Shown: piece after piece, positions 55,220 to 64,000 of the stretch
How positions within the stretch are numbered: the stretch's first letter is position 1
Layout of the letters: every line of letters starts with the position of its first letter
Source of the DNA: an uncultured Paracoccaceae bacterium
GTDB lineage: Bacteria; Pseudomonadota; Alphaproteobacteria; Rhodobacterales; Rhodobacteraceae
Length of the DNA: 64,000 bases
NCBI GenBank assembly: GCA_947503925.1
Contig: CANNFQ010000003.1
Span: 124,001-188,000, forward strand
Reading direction: 5' to 3'
Notes under the pieces: model-generated
Databases searched by the model: none
The model's input: only the letters and a program-made list of their open reading frames with translations
Told to the model about the DNA's origin: nothing
Made by a program: the position numbers and the translations under genes

Positions 55220-55254
55220 ATGGCCGCACCAAATAGGTGCGGCCATCGCTGTTT
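55220..55254 (+). terminator. Intrinsic terminator after the aldehyde dehydrogenase gene
   Basis: ATGGCCGCACC pairs perfectly with GGTGCGGCCAT around AAATA, followed by CGCTGTTTT. It separates the aldehyde dehydrogenase gene from the dioxygenase/esterase pair. Confidence 0.85.
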
Positions 55255-55304
55255 TGTGCGTCTGAATTTCATTTATCTATCCATGCAAAGGATAGGAGAG
55301 TGAA

Positions 55305-56234
55305 ATGCTCAAACAGATCAAAGGACTGCATCACGTCACCTCACTGGCCCGCGATGCCCGCGAAAATAATGCGTTCTTCACCAATGTGCTTGGCTTGCGC
55401 CGGGTCAAGAAGACGGTGAATTTCGACGCGCCAGACGTCTATCACCTCTATTACGGGGATGAGGCCGGAACCCCCGGCACGGTCATGACCTATTTCCCCT
55501 TCCCCAATGCCGCACCGGGTCGCCCAGGCGTGGGCGAGGTGGGGCGCACGGCCTTCACCATTCCAAAAGGGTCCGCATCTGCCTGGCTGGACCGTCTGAC
55601 GACGTTCGATGTCACGGGCCTGTCGCAGGACAGCCGCTTTGGCGAAACGCGTGTTCTTTTTGATGGTCCCGACGGTGACGGCTTTGCCCTTGTCGAGGCC
55701 GATGACAACCGCACCCCATGGACCGGCAATGGCATTGGCGAAGACATCGCGATCCGTGGTTTTCATTCCGCCGATATGCGCCTGCGCGACGGGACCGCAA
55801 GTGCGGAGCTGTTGCAGTTCATGGGTTATGAAAAATACGATACGCAGGACAATGTGACCCGTTTCATCGTGCCGGGTGGCAATGCTGCGAATGCGATTGA
55901 TGTTGAGGTGACGCCTGATGCCCAATGCGCTATGCAAGGTGCCGGGTCAGTTCACCACATTGCCTTTGCTGTCGAAAACCGTGCCCGCCAGTTGGAGGTG
56001 CGCGAAGCCCTGCTTGATACCGGCTATCAGGTGACACCGGTAATCGACCGTGACTATTTCTATGCGATCTATTTCCGGACCCCCGGTGGCGTGCTGTTCG
56101 AGGTGGCCACCAATCAACCCGGCTTTGATCGTGACGAGGATACCGCCCATCTGGGAGAGGCGCTCAAACTGCCAAGCCAGCATGAACATCTGCGCGCCCG
56201 ACTGGAAAGCACCTTGGCACCGATTGGCGACTGA
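55305..56234 (+). CDS. VOC-family ring-cleaving dioxygenase (MhqO-like)
   Basis: A 309-residue tandem glyoxalase-fold protein. The first VOC module starts IKGLHHVTSLARDARENNAF and the second contains SVHHIAFAVENRARQLEVRE. The iron ligands are the His in each HHV/HHI and late Glu (LFEVATNQPG). The MhqO group acts on hydroquinone-type compounds, by family knowledge. An esterase gene follows one base downstream, as in mhqO-mhqD pairs. AGGAGAGTGAA precedes the ATG. Confidence 0.88.
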   Translation: MLKQIKGLHHVTSLARDARENNAFFTNVLGLRRVKKTVNFDAPDVYHLYYGDEAGTPGTVMTYFPFPNAAPGRPGVGEVGRTAFTIPKGSASAWLDRLTTFDVTGLSQDSRFGETRVLFDGPDGDGFALVEADDNRTPWTGNGIGEDIAIRGFHSADMRLRDGTASAELLQFMGYEKYDTQDNVTRFIVPGGNAANAIDVEVTPDAQCAMQGAGSVHHIAFAVENRARQLEVREALLDTGYQVTPVIDRDYFYAIYFRTPGGVLFEVATNQPGFDRDEDTAHLGEALKLPSQHEHLRARLESTLAPIGD

Positions 56235-56235
56235 T

Positions 56236-56832
56236 ATGGCCTATGTTGCGAAACGAACAAAAGGGGCAGCGGGTCAACCGCTGTTCCTGACCTTTCACGG
56301 CACCGGCGGCACCGAAGATCAATTTCACGGATTTGCCCATCAGCTGATGCCGGGCGCCCATGTCACATCCCCGCGCGGCGACGTGTCCGAACATGGTGCG
56401 TTGCGTTACTTCGCCCGCACCGGCGAAGGCGTCTATGATATGGACGATCTAACCCGCCAGACGGGCGCGATGGCTGCATTTATAGATGCAGAGCGTGCCG
56501 CGACCGGGGCCGATCAAGTGATCGGGCTGGGCTATTCCAACGGGGCAAACATTCTGGCGTCAGTTGCGTTGCAACAACCGGAACTGGTCGAAACGCTGAT
56601 CCTGATGCACCCGCTGATCCCGTGGGACCCCGCACCGCAACCTGAATTGCGTGGCCGCAAGGTGCTCGTCACTGCGGGCCGGCGCGACCAGATTTGCCCG
56701 GCCGCCATGACGGAACGTCTGGCCAATTATCTGCAGGCACAGGGTGCAGAGGTTCAACTTCATTGGCAGCCCGGCGGTCATGAGATCAGCCAGTCCGAAG
56801 TGGATGCCATTGCGGCTTTCCTGTCCACCTAA
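56236..56832 (+). CDS. Alpha/beta hydrolase (carboxylesterase, MhqD-like)
   Basis: A 198-residue alpha/beta hydrolase. The nucleophile elbow is GLGYSNGANI (G-x-S-x-G variant), and the oxyanion side is FHGTGGTEDQF. His is in QPGGHEIS. The start at 56236 lies one base after the dioxygenase stop. The stop overlaps the convergent rluA-type stop. It probably hydrolyses an ester product linked to the dioxygenase step. Confidence 0.88.
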   Translation: MAYVAKRTKGAAGQPLFLTFHGTGGTEDQFHGFAHQLMPGAHVTSPRGDVSEHGALRYFARTGEGVYDMDDLTRQTGAMAAFIDAERAATGADQVIGLGYSNGANILASVALQQPELVETLILMHPLIPWDPAPQPELRGRKVLVTAGRRDQICPAAMTERLANYLQAQGAEVQLHWQPGGHEISQSEVDAIAAFLST

Positions 56833-57476
56833 AACGGGCATTTCGCGGTGATCCGCATGCCCCGTCCGCCATCAGGATGCCGGAACTGCAAAGTTTCGGA
56901 ATGCAGCATCAGCCGGGGATAATCGCGGGCGGGCCCGGTGGCATAAAAAGGGTCACCCAATATCGGATGGCCCAGCGCCAGCATATGCACCCGCAACTGA
57001 TGCGACCGCCCTGTGCGCGGCATCAGCCTGATCCGGGTTTCCCCGTCACGGGCCCGCACCACCCGCCAATCGGTGACTGCCTGTTTGCCATTTTCATGAT
57101 CGACCATCTGCCGGGGCCGGTTTGGCCAGTCAACAATCAGCGGAAGATCGACCGTGCCGGTTTTTTCCGCGACATTGCCCCACACCCGGGCGATATAGGT
57201 TTTCTTTGTCTGGCGTTTTTCGAATTGCAGCCCCAGATGGCGCTGCGCATGCGGGGTCAGGGCAAAGATCATCACGCCCGATGTGTCCCGGTCCAGCCGA
57301 TGTACCAGCAGCGCGTTGGGAAAGACCGCTTGCACCCGCGTGATCAGGCAATCGGCCAGATCGGCGCCCTTGCCCGGCACAGACAGGAGGCCGCTGGGTT
57401 TATTGACCAGCAACACCTCGTGATCGTCGTGCAGAATATCAAGCGGATCTTGCGGTGGATCGTATTGATCGGTCAC
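56829..57476 (-). CDS. RluA-family pseudouridine synthase
   Basis: A 215-residue pseudouridine synthase with the catalytic Asp in LLVHRLDRDTSGVMIFAL. RNA specificity (rRNA or tRNA) is not readable. It ends in convergent overlap with the esterase gene and its start overlaps the yggS-type stop by ATGA, so the two are coupled. Confidence 0.92.
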   Translation of the reverse strand: MTDQYDPPQDPLDILHDDHEVLLVNKPSGLLSVPGKGADLADCLITRVQAVFPNALLVHRLDRDTSGVMIFALTPHAQRHLGLQFEKRQTKKTYIARVWGNVAEKTGTVDLPLIVDWPNRPRQMVDHENGKQAVTDWRVVRARDGETRIRLMPRTGRSHQLRVHMLALGHPILGDPFYATGPARDYPRLMLHSETLQFRHPDGGRGMRITAKCPF

Positions 57477-58126
57477 CCGTAGATACGCTCACCAAAAATG
57501 GCAGAGCCGACGCGGATATGCGTCGCACCCAGTGCAATGGCACGTTCGAAATCGCTGCTCATCCCCATCGAAAGGCCCTTTAGGTCATTACGCTCCGCAA
57601 TTTTGGCGAGGAGCGCAAAATGCAGTGACGGTTCCTCATCCACCGGCGGAATACACATCAACCCCTTCAACGGCAGATCCAGCGCGCGCACCTCCGCCAC
57701 GAATGCATCGGCGTCTCGCGGCAGCGCGCCGGATTTCTGTGGCTCTTCGCCGGTATTGACCTGAATGAACAGATCGGGGCATTCGCCCATCTCTTGCGCC
57801 AGCCGGGCGATGGTTTTTGCAAGCTTTGGTCGGTCGAGCGTATGGATGGCCTGCGCCAGTTCCATCGCCTGCCGGGCCTTGTTGGTTTGCAACGGTCCGA
57901 TCAGATGCAGTTTGATCCCTTGATAACGTTCACGGAAGGATGGCCACTTACCAGCTGCCTCTTGCACCTTATTTTCGCCAAAAACACGATGTCCCTGATC
58001 GAGAATCGCTGCGACTCGGTCATTCGGCTGCACCTTGGACACGGCGATCAATTCTACATCTTGGGTGTCACGACCTGCCGCTTCACAAGCGGCGCGCATG
58101 CTGGCCTGAATATCGGCAAGGGGCAT
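57473..58126 (-). CDS. YggS/PLPBP-family PLP homeostasis protein
   Basis: A 217-residue PLP-binding protein of the YggS family. The PLP lysine is in ELIAVSKVQPND. The phosphate-binding region MGMSSDFERAIALGATHIRV and the barrel motif GENKVQEA are present. It controls PLP level and amino acid balance. It is first in the pair with the pseudouridine synthase gene. Confidence 0.93.
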   Translation of the reverse strand: MPLADIQASMRAACEAAGRDTQDVELIAVSKVQPNDRVAAILDQGHRVFGENKVQEAAGKWPSFRERYQGIKLHLIGPLQTNKARQAMELAQAIHTLDRPKLAKTIARLAQEMGECPDLFIQVNTGEEPQKSGALPRDADAFVAEVRALDLPLKGLMCIPPVDEEPSLHFALLAKIAERNDLKGLSMGMSSDFERAIALGATHIRVGSAIFGERIYG

Positions 58127-58354
58127 AGAAGGCTCCGAAAAATAAGGATCACGGGTTGTTTCGGCCTGAAATAGGGCGATTTCGCCCGATTGTCATGGCC
58201 CAAAGCACTGTGTGTCCTTGATGCATCATTTTATTTTGACCCGCCAAGAAGTTCTCCAATTTGCTTGAGTGTGCAGGCGGTAAAGCGCAGTTAGTCCGCA
58301 ATGCTAGTAAATCTGGCATTCTTGGGAATGCAAAAAACACGAGGGAAAATATCC

Positions 58355-59461
58355 ATGAAAAGCATCCTTCTTGCCTCTACAGCACTCGTCGCCTTCGCTG
58401 GCGCAGCTGCTGCTGACGGCCACACATCTATTTCGCACTCACTCAGCGCGACGTTGGGTTACAACGACAACAACGGCAACACCATCATCAATGATGACGA
58501 AACCGGTTTCTACTGGGAAGGCAACCTGAAGACGACTGCGTCCGCTACGCTGGACAACGGTCTGACAGCTGGTGCTTACTTCGAAATCACCATCGCAGAA
58601 GACAATGACACTGCCAACGACGATGGCGGCCAAGACCTGAGCTCTTCTGACTTCGTTCTGTCATTGGAAGCTGAAAACGGCAGCGGCCTGTTCTTCGGCG
58701 ACACTGGTCGTGCAGCTGAGAAGTACTGGAAATCTGCTGGTGACATGGAATCCGACGGCGTATCCACAGGCAGCGACTCTGCTGTTCTGCGCGGTGACGT
58801 TGTTGTTGGCCCAGCAAAAGCATCTGTGTCTTACATCATCGACGAAGCTTCTGACTCAGAAGAGCAGCTGTCTTTCGGTGCTGAATACGACGCTGGTGTT
58901 GCTGTGATCACAGCCGCTTACCAGGAAGAAACAGATTTTGCAGATGCCGATGGCGACTTCAACGCTGACGAAATCTGGGGTCTGTCTGCTCAAGGTACTT
59001 TCGGTGGCGCAACTGTAACTGTTGCATATGCTGAAAACGTGACTGACGATCAGCAGTCCGCAGGTATCAAAGTGGCCTATCCATTCGGCCCAGTTACCGC
59101 AACTGCTTACTTCGTAGACGAGCAGGGCGGCGCACTGGACGGTGAGCCAAACTTCGGTGTGAACGTTGCATATGCTGACGGCCCAATCGGTGTCACAGTT
59201 GACTATCAGGACGATCAGGGCACACAAAAGTGGTCTGTTGAAGGCTCCTATGACGTTGGCAACGGCCTGACTGTATTCGCCGGTGCTCTGGACGAAACAG
59301 AAGACGATGCTGACTACTATGTTGCTGCAAAGTATGACCTGGGCGGCGGCGCTGACTTCCTGATCTCCTACGCTGTTGACAAAGACGGTGGCGCAGAAGA
59401 CGAAATCGGTTCCGACGAGTACCAGGAAGGTACAACTGTTGAGCTGAACTTCTCGTTCTAA
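58355..59461 (+). CDS. Outer-membrane porin
   Basis: A 368-residue Gram-negative porin of the alphaproteobacterial type. Signal peptide MKSILLASTALVAFAGAAAA is followed by DGHTSISHSLSATLGYND. The body alternates strands and acidic loops and ends in ELNFSF with a terminal Phe. Codon use is biased (e.g. GCT, CTG, AAC), as expected for a very abundant protein. The start at 58355 has GAGGG upstream. A strong terminator follows. Confidence 0.95.
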   Translation: MKSILLASTALVAFAGAAAADGHTSISHSLSATLGYNDNNGNTIINDDETGFYWEGNLKTTASATLDNGLTAGAYFEITIAEDNDTANDDGGQDLSSSDFVLSLEAENGSGLFFGDTGRAAEKYWKSAGDMESDGVSTGSDSAVLRGDVVVGPAKASVSYIIDEASDSEEQLSFGAEYDAGVAVITAAYQEETDFADADGDFNADEIWGLSAQGTFGGATVTVAYAENVTDDQQSAGIKVAYPFGPVTATAYFVDEQGGALDGEPNFGVNVAYADGPIGVTVDYQDDQGTQKWSVEGSYDVGNGLTVFAGALDETEDDADYYVAAKYDLGGGADFLISYAVDKDGGAEDEIGSDEYQEGTTVELNFSF

Positions 59462-59487
59462 GCCAAACAGTCGATCCGACTTAAGTC

Positions 59488-59519
59488 AGAGCGGTCCTTC
59501 GGGGCCGCTCTTTCTTTTT
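59488..59519 (+). terminator. Intrinsic terminator of the porin gene
   Basis: AGAGCGGTCC pairs with GGGCCGCTCT (one G.T) around TTCG, followed by a T-rich tail. Confidence 0.92.
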
Positions 59520-59598
59520 GGCCTCGTGCCATATTGGCTTGTGACGCTGCCCCCCCTTCGCTACACCTTTTGCCAAACCCAGCGTTGGGAGAGAAAGC

Positions 59599-60000
59599 TT
59601 GAAAACGACCCTGAAAAAACTGCGTATGAGCCTGATGGTACTTCTCATTGGCGCAATGGCGGCCTGTAGTGGCGGCCCTGCCCCGACGCCACGCGGTGCC
59701 GAAAACGTGGCCGTGAACCGCTATCTTTGGGCAGCATCACTGGATGTGCTGAGCTTTCTGCCGGTGCAGACCGCCGATCCGTTCACCGGCGTTATTTCGA
59801 CTGGTTTCGGCATCCCCCCCGGCACCGGCCGCGCCTATCGCGCCACGATCCAGGTGACCGATCCTGCGCTGGATGCCCGTTCCCTGAACGTTTCGCTACA
59901 AACACGTAGCGGCCCAGTGGCTATCGAAACCCAGCGCGCTGTCGAGGATGCGATCCTATCGCGCGCCCGTCAGCTTCGTATTGCCGACGGCGCCCTATAG
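59599..60000 (+). CDS. DUF3576 family lipoprotein
   Basis: A 133-residue lipoprotein of the DUF3576 family. The TTG start at 59599 gives a Lys-rich signal and a lipobox in GAMAACSGG. The body contains ENVAVNRYLWAASLDVLSFL and PFTGVISTGFGIP, the family signature. It precedes leuS, lptE and holA, a combination I recall as conserved in the group. The function is unknown. Confidence 0.88.
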   Translation: MKTTLKKLRMSLMVLLIGAMAACSGGPAPTPRGAENVAVNRYLWAASLDVLSFLPVQTADPFTGVISTGFGIPPGTGRAYRATIQVTDPALDARSLNVSLQTRSGPVAIETQRAVEDAILSRARQLRIADGAL

Positions 60001-60076
60001 CCATTGGCATCCCGCCCGATTACTAATACCGCCGGGCCAACTGCCCGGCGTTTCGTTTTGTTGAAAGACCGATCCG

Positions 60077-62641
60077 ATGACCACATACGCACCCGCCGCG
60101 ATTGAGCGGAAATGGCAGGAAGCCTGGGCCGAGGCGCAGACCTTCAAAGCCGTTCGCAGTAATGGCAAGCCGAAATATTACGTGCTTGAGATGTTCCCGT
60201 ACCCATCGGGCAAGCTGCATATGGGCCATGTGCGCAACTACACGATGGGCGATGTGATAGCCCGCTACAAGCTGGCAACAGGCCATAACATTCTGCACCC
60301 GATGGGCTGGGATGCATTTGGGATGCCCGCCGAAAACGCGGCCATGGCGACGGGCATTCACCCCAAGGATTATACCTATGGCAATATCGCCGATATGAAG
60401 GCGCAGATGGGCCCACTGGGCCTGTCGATTGACTGGTCGCGCGAATTTGCCACTTGTGACCCGGAATATTATGGCCAGCAACAGGCGCTGTTCATCGACT
60501 TCCTGGAAAAGGGTCTGATCTATCGCAAGAAGGCCGTCGTGAACTGGGATCCGGTCGATATGACCGTACTGGCAAATGAACAGGTGATCGATGGCAAGGG
60601 CTGGCGGTCTGGCGCCGAGGTGGAACGGCGCGAGCTGGTGCAATGGTTCTTCAAGATCAGCGACTATTCCGAAGAACTGCTGGAGGCGATTGACACGCTT
60701 GATAACTGGCCCGCCAAGGTCAAACTGATGCAGGCCAACTGGATTGGTAAGTCACGGGGGATCGAGATCCCGTTCCACCGCACCGGTGGCGGTGATCCTA
60801 TTGTCTGCTATTCCACCCGCCCCGATACAATGCGCGGCGCAAGTTTCATCGCGATTTCGCCTGAACATCCGGTGTCGACTGCGCTGGCTGGTGACAATCC
60901 CGAACTCGCCGCATTCATCGCGGAAACCCGCAAGATGGACACGACCGAGGCGGCGATGGAAAAGGCCGAAAAGAAGGGGATTGATATCGGCATCCGGGTC
61001 AAGCATCCGATCTATCCTGATCAGGAATTGCCGGTCTGGGTTGGGAACTTCGTGCTGATGGATTACGGCACCGGGGCGGTCTTTGGTTGCCCTGCCCATG
61101 ACCAGCGTGATCTGGATTTTGCCCGGAAATACGAACTGCCCGTGCGCAATGCCTTTTACATGCCGGGCGAAGAGATTGAGGTCGGGGATGAGGCACTGGT
61201 GCCCGCGAAATCGGAACCTGTTGTCTTTATTGATCATTTCGCTGACATCACGACGGCGACCAGCCAAGAAGGCATCGATGCGACTATCGACTATTTTGAG
61301 GCACATGGGCTTGGCAAGGGTCAGGTCAAATATCGCCTGCGCGACTGGGGGCTGAGCCGCCAGCGCTATTGGGGGGCCCCGATCCCAGTTGTTCATTGTG
61401 ACGACTGCGGCGTGGTCCCCGAAAAGAAAGAGAACCTGCCCGTTGAGCTGCCTTATGATGTGAGCTTCGACATCCCCGGCAACCCACTGGATCGTCATCC
61501 AACATGGCGTGACTGCGAATGCCCATCTTGCGGCAAGCCCGCAAAGCGCGAGACGGATACGATGGACACATTCGTGGATTCATCGTGGTATTTCGCGCGC
61601 TTCACCTCGCCGAACGCCGCGACGCCCACAGATGCCGACGATGCGGCCTATTGGATGAATGTGGACCAGTATATCGGCGGCATCGAACACGCGATCCTGC
61701 ACCTGCTGTATAGCCGGTTCTTTGCCCGCGCGATGAATATGACAGGCCATTTGCCGCAAGGCACGTCAGAACCGTTTAACGCCCTGTTCACCCAAGGCAT
61801 GGTCACGCACGCCGCATATGTAAATGCAGAGCGAAAAGGACCAAATGGTCGCAAAATTTATCACTATCCAGCCGATGTGAAAGATGTGACAGGCCAAGGT
61901 GATTTTGAAGTCGACCAAACTGGTGAAAAGATCATCGTCGAGCCGTCCACGAAGATGTCAAAATCTAAGCTGAACGTCGTCGATCCTGACGATATTCTGG
62001 CAAAATACGGTGCCGACACCGCCCGCTGGTTTGTCCTGTCCGATAGCCCGCCGGAACGCGACGTGGAATGGACGGCCTCGGGTGCCGAGGCCACGTTTAA
62101 ACACCTGAACCGGGTTTGGACGCTGGCCGACCGTATTGCGGGAATGGATGACGCGCCCGGTCAAGATGATGACGACCTGCTGCGCGCCATGCATCGCACC
62201 ATCCATGACGTGACGCTGGCGGTTGAAACCTTTGGCTTTAACGCGGCCATTGCCAAGCTTTATGCCTTTACCGCAACGCTGCAGAAATCAAAGGCCGGCA
62301 AACCGACCAAAGTGCAGGCGGTCAAGGTGCTGGCACAGCTGATGTCACCCATGACGCCACATCTGTCCGAAGAAATTTGGACGCTGCATGGCGGCGCTGG
62401 CCTGATCGCCAACGCGCAATGGCCCGTCGCGGATAAGGCGATGCTGGTTGAAGACACCGTAACCATGCCAATCCAGATCAACGGCAAACGCCGCGCCGAA
62501 ATTCAAGTTGCGGCGGATGCCAGCAAGGACGTGATTGAAGCCATGGCGATGGAAGTGGACGCGGTCCAGCGTGCGTTGGATGGCGGGCAACCCAAAAAGC
62601 TCATCGTCGTGCCCGGACGGATTGTAAACATTGTCATCTGA
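60077..62641 (+). CDS. leuS: Leucyl-tRNA synthetase
   Basis: An 854-residue class I synthetase charging tRNA-Leu. HIGH-type motif: [22 protein letters not shown]-type motif: [15 protein letters not shown]. The editing domain and zinc-ribbon-like insert (HCDDCG and CECPSCGK) are present. The length is normal. It overlaps the lptE start. Confidence 0.98.
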   Translation: MTTYAPAAIERKWQEAWAEAQTFKAVRSNGKPKYYVLEMFPYPSGKLHMGHVRNYTMGDVIARYKLATGHNILHPMGWDAFGMPAENAAMATGIHPKDYTYGNIADMKAQMGPLGLSIDWSREFATCDPEYYGQQQALFIDFLEKGLIYRKKAVVNWDPVDMTVLANEQVIDGKGWRSGAEVERRELVQWFFKISDYSEELLEAIDTLDNWPAKVKLMQANWIGKSRGIEIPFHRTGGGDPIVCYSTRPDTMRGASFIAISPEHPVSTALAGDNPELAAFIAETRKMDTTEAAMEKAEKKGIDIGIRVKHPIYPDQELPVWVGNFVLMDYGTGAVFGCPAHDQRDLDFARKYELPVRNAFYMPGEEIEVGDEALVPAKSEPVVFIDHFADITTATSQEGIDATIDYFEAHGLGKGQVKYRLRDWGLSRQRYWGAPIPVVHCDDCGVVPEKKENLPVELPYDVSFDIPGNPLDRHPTWRDCECPSCGKPAKRETDTMDTFVDSSWYFARFTSPNAATPTDADDAAYWMNVDQYIGGIEHAILHLLYSRFFARAMNMTGHLPQGTSEPFNALFTQGMVTHAAYVNAERKGPNGRKIYHYPADVKDVTGQGDFEVDQTGEKIIVEPSTKMSKSKLNVVDPDDILAKYGADTARWFVLSDSPPERDVEWTASGAEATFKHLNRVWTLADRIAGMDDAPGQDDDDLLRAMHRTIHDVTLAVETFGFNAAIAKLYAFTATLQKSKAGKPTKVQAVKVLAQLMSPMTPHLSEEIWTLHGGAGLIANAQWPVADKAMLVEDTVTMPIQINGKRRAEIQVAADASKDVIEAMAMEVDAVQRALDGGQPKKLIVVPGRIVNIVI

Positions 62642-63119
62642 CCTGATCCCCCGCCGCGCGGCCCTGTTGGGTCTGCTGGCCGCCGCAAGCGGCTGCGGCT
62701 TTGCGCCAGTGCATCGTGACGGGGCGTCGCTACAAGGTCAGATCGCATTTGATACGCCGGAAAGCGTGGCGGGTTTTCGGATGCGCGAACAGCTGGAAAA
62801 ACGGCTGGGCACAGCGCAGAACCCGCGTTTCGTGCTACGCGTGCGCCCATCTGGCGGCAACCGTGCAGGGGCCATCACATCGGATGGGGATACGGTGCGT
62901 TTCAATTTCGTTGGCAACGCCACATGGCGCCTGCGCGACCTGCGCAACAATGCGGAGATTGAAAGCGGTAAGGTCGAAAGCTTCACCAGTTATGGCGCCA
63001 CGGGGTCAACCGTGGCCACGCAGGCGGCGGAAAAAGATGCCAATGCCCGCCTGTCCATCACGCTGGCTGATATGATCGTCAGCCGCCTGTTGATCCTGTC
63101 CCCCCGATTGGCGCAATGA
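62631..63119 (+). CDS. lptE: LPS-assembly lipoprotein LptE
   Basis: LptE plugs the LptD barrel that inserts lipopolysaccharide into the outer membrane. The 162-residue product has lipobox [16 protein letters not shown] and the expected beta/alpha pattern. The TTG start at 62631 overlaps the leuS stop; its stop overlaps holA by ATGA. The placement before holA is standard. Confidence 0.9.
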   Translation: MSSDLIPRRAALLGLLAAASGCGFAPVHRDGASLQGQIAFDTPESVAGFRMREQLEKRLGTAQNPRFVLRVRPSGGNRAGAITSDGDTVRFNFVGNATWRLRDLRNNAEIESGKVESFTSYGATGSTVATQAAEKDANARLSITLADMIVSRLLILSPRLAQ

Positions 63120-64000
63120 AGCTGACGGGGCAGGCAGCAACGGCTTATTTTCGCAAGCCTGACCCGACCCATACCGGGCTTTTGATCTTTGGGGCCGATC
63201 CGATGCGCGTTGCGGGCAAACGGCAGGAAGCAATTGCCGCCCTTGTCGGCCCTGCGGGCGAGGAAGAGATGCGCCTGACCCGGATTAACGCGGCGGACCT
63301 GCGCAAGGACCCTGCCCTGTTGGATGATGCAATCAAGGCCCAAGGGTTTTTTCCCGGCCACAGGGTTGCCTTTGTCGAGGATGCAACAGATGGGCTGGCC
63401 AAGCTGCTGGATGCCGCCCTGGGCGATTGGCAGCGAGGTGATGCGCAGATTGTCGTCACCGCCGGTCAGCTGACCGCGAAATCGGCGCTGCGGAAAATAT
63501 TCGAAGGCCATGGCAATGCCGTCGCCATCGGGATCTATGACGATCCACCCAGCGTTGCCGATATCGAACAGACATTGGGTCAGGCTGGGATCACCCAGCC
63601 AGAGCGGGACGTGATGGACATGCTGATGTCACTCGCGGGCAGTCTGGAACCGGGCGATTTCCGGCAGACTGTCGACAAGATCAGCCTTTACAAACGCGGC
63701 GACGAAACAGCCCTGACAGTGGCTGATGTTATGGCCTGTGCGCCGCAATCGGCGGATGTGGATGTCGATGATGTGCTGGACGTGGTCACGCAAGGCCAGG
63801 CTGATCGGCTTGGTCCGACCTTGCGCAACCTTTACGCCCAAGGCGTCACGCCCGTCACGCTATGCATCGGAGCGATGCGACATTTTCGGCGGTTGCATGT
63901 CGTCGCCTCTGATCCCGGTGGGCCGGGTGCCGGGGTCGGGCGATTACGCCCACCGGTCTTTGGGCCACGCAGGGACAAGATTGCCCGTCAGGCAGGCCAT
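63116..64000 (+). CDS. holA: DNA polymerase III delta subunit, 3' end cut by window edge
   Basis: HolA opens the sliding clamp in the clamp-loader complex. The frame starts [16 protein letters not shown] at 63116 (ATGA overlap with lptE) and runs to the edge, 295 codons. The clamp-loader N-terminal pattern TGLLIFGADPMRVAGKRQEA and FFPGHRVAFVEDAT are readable. The C-terminus is missing here. Confidence 0.93.
   Translation, partial: MKLTGQAATAYFRKPDPTHTGLLIFGADPMRVAGKRQEAIAALVGPAGEEEMRLTRINAADLRKDPALLDDAIKAQGFFPGHRVAFVEDATDGLAKLLDAALGDWQRGDAQIVVTAGQLTAKSALRKIFEGHGNAVAIGIYDDPPSVADIEQTLGQAGITQPERDVMDMLMSLAGSLEPGDFRQTVDKISLYKRGDETALTVADVMACAPQSADVDVDDVLDVVTQGQADRLGPTLRNLYAQGVTPVTLCIGAMRHFRRLHVVASDPGGPGAGVGRLRPPVFGPRRDKIARQAGH

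Noticed and set aside
1..64000. CRISPR arrays, prophage and plasmid origin signals
   Set aside because: No spaced direct repeats, phage structural genes, or replication initiator genes were seen.

Overview
The window is a stretch of alphaproteobacterial chromosome, most likely from the Roseobacter group of the Rhodobacteraceae (Yoonia/Loktanella-like). The grounds are the high-GC coding style, UPF0314, DUF3576, DUF2007 and DUF1272 family proteins, an acidic porin, a phaB/phaA pair, and the block leuS - DUF3576 lipoprotein - lptE - holA. The species call is inference; no rRNA is present. Most of the window is ordinary chromosomal housekeeping with a few accessory islands.

Layout. 1-6.5 kb: 3' truncated ftsK, a DapC-like aminotransferase, a UPF0314 membrane protein and an orphan oligopeptide-type binding protein. 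6.5-13.5 kb: clpB behind a heat-shock (RpoH-type) promoter, a small helical protein, pyrF, an NfeD/stomatin pair, and a D-amino-acid dehydrogenase behind a tandem glycine riboswitch. 13.8-15.3 kb: an isolated 505-residue protein whose C-terminal half looks like an aerolysin-type beta-pore-forming toxin. 15.5-20.6 kb: a LysR regulator divergent from an agmatinase-family ureohydrolase and a complete polar amino acid ABC importer. 20.7-26 kb: Nudix hydrolase, DNA polymerase IV, a small lipoprotein, an ABC-F ATPase and an unrecognised 321-residue protein with an HG...GC dyad like clan CD cysteine peptidases. 26-34.5 kb: DUF1272, N-formylglutamate amidohydrolase, tRNA-Val(GAC), ribosomal protein L36, amidase, UbiH-type hydroxylase, a MerR/CDF metal-response pair bounded by a MITE-like element, a TPR lipoprotein-type secreted protein and ispE. 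34.5-42.3 kb: TerB-like protein, polyprenyl synthase, DUF2007, TrmN6-like methylase, YdcH, GcvA-like LysR, phaB-phaA, a degenerate EAL protein, tag. 42.3-46.6 kb: TbpB-like lipoprotein, capsule synthesis protein, pgsA-moaD-moaE. 46.6-50.2 kb: an insertion scar with a fused, inactivated integrase/IS91 transposase remnant and an ankyrin protein. 50.2-64 kb: Stf0 sulfotransferase, LicD protein, outer-membrane-like protein, 1-Cys peroxiredoxin, aldehyde dehydrogenase, a ring-cleaving dioxygenase/esterase pair, RluA, YggS, porin, and leuS-lptE-holA running off the right edge.

How parts work together. The LysR/agmatinase/ABC block reads as uptake and hydrolysis of a guanidino compound. phaA and phaB make 3-hydroxybutyryl-CoA for polyhydroxybutyrate. 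lptE, the porin, capsule synthesis protein, LicD and Stf0 all concern the cell surface. The MerR regulator and its 19-bp-spacer promoter control a small cation exporter. The most unusual items are the aerolysin-like protein, the HG/GC protein, the glycine riboswitch on a D-amino-acid dehydrogenase, a 101-bp palindromic element in two copies, and a TA-flanked MITE that supplies the last base of the MerR stop codon. All calls come from reading the sequence; no database search was run.
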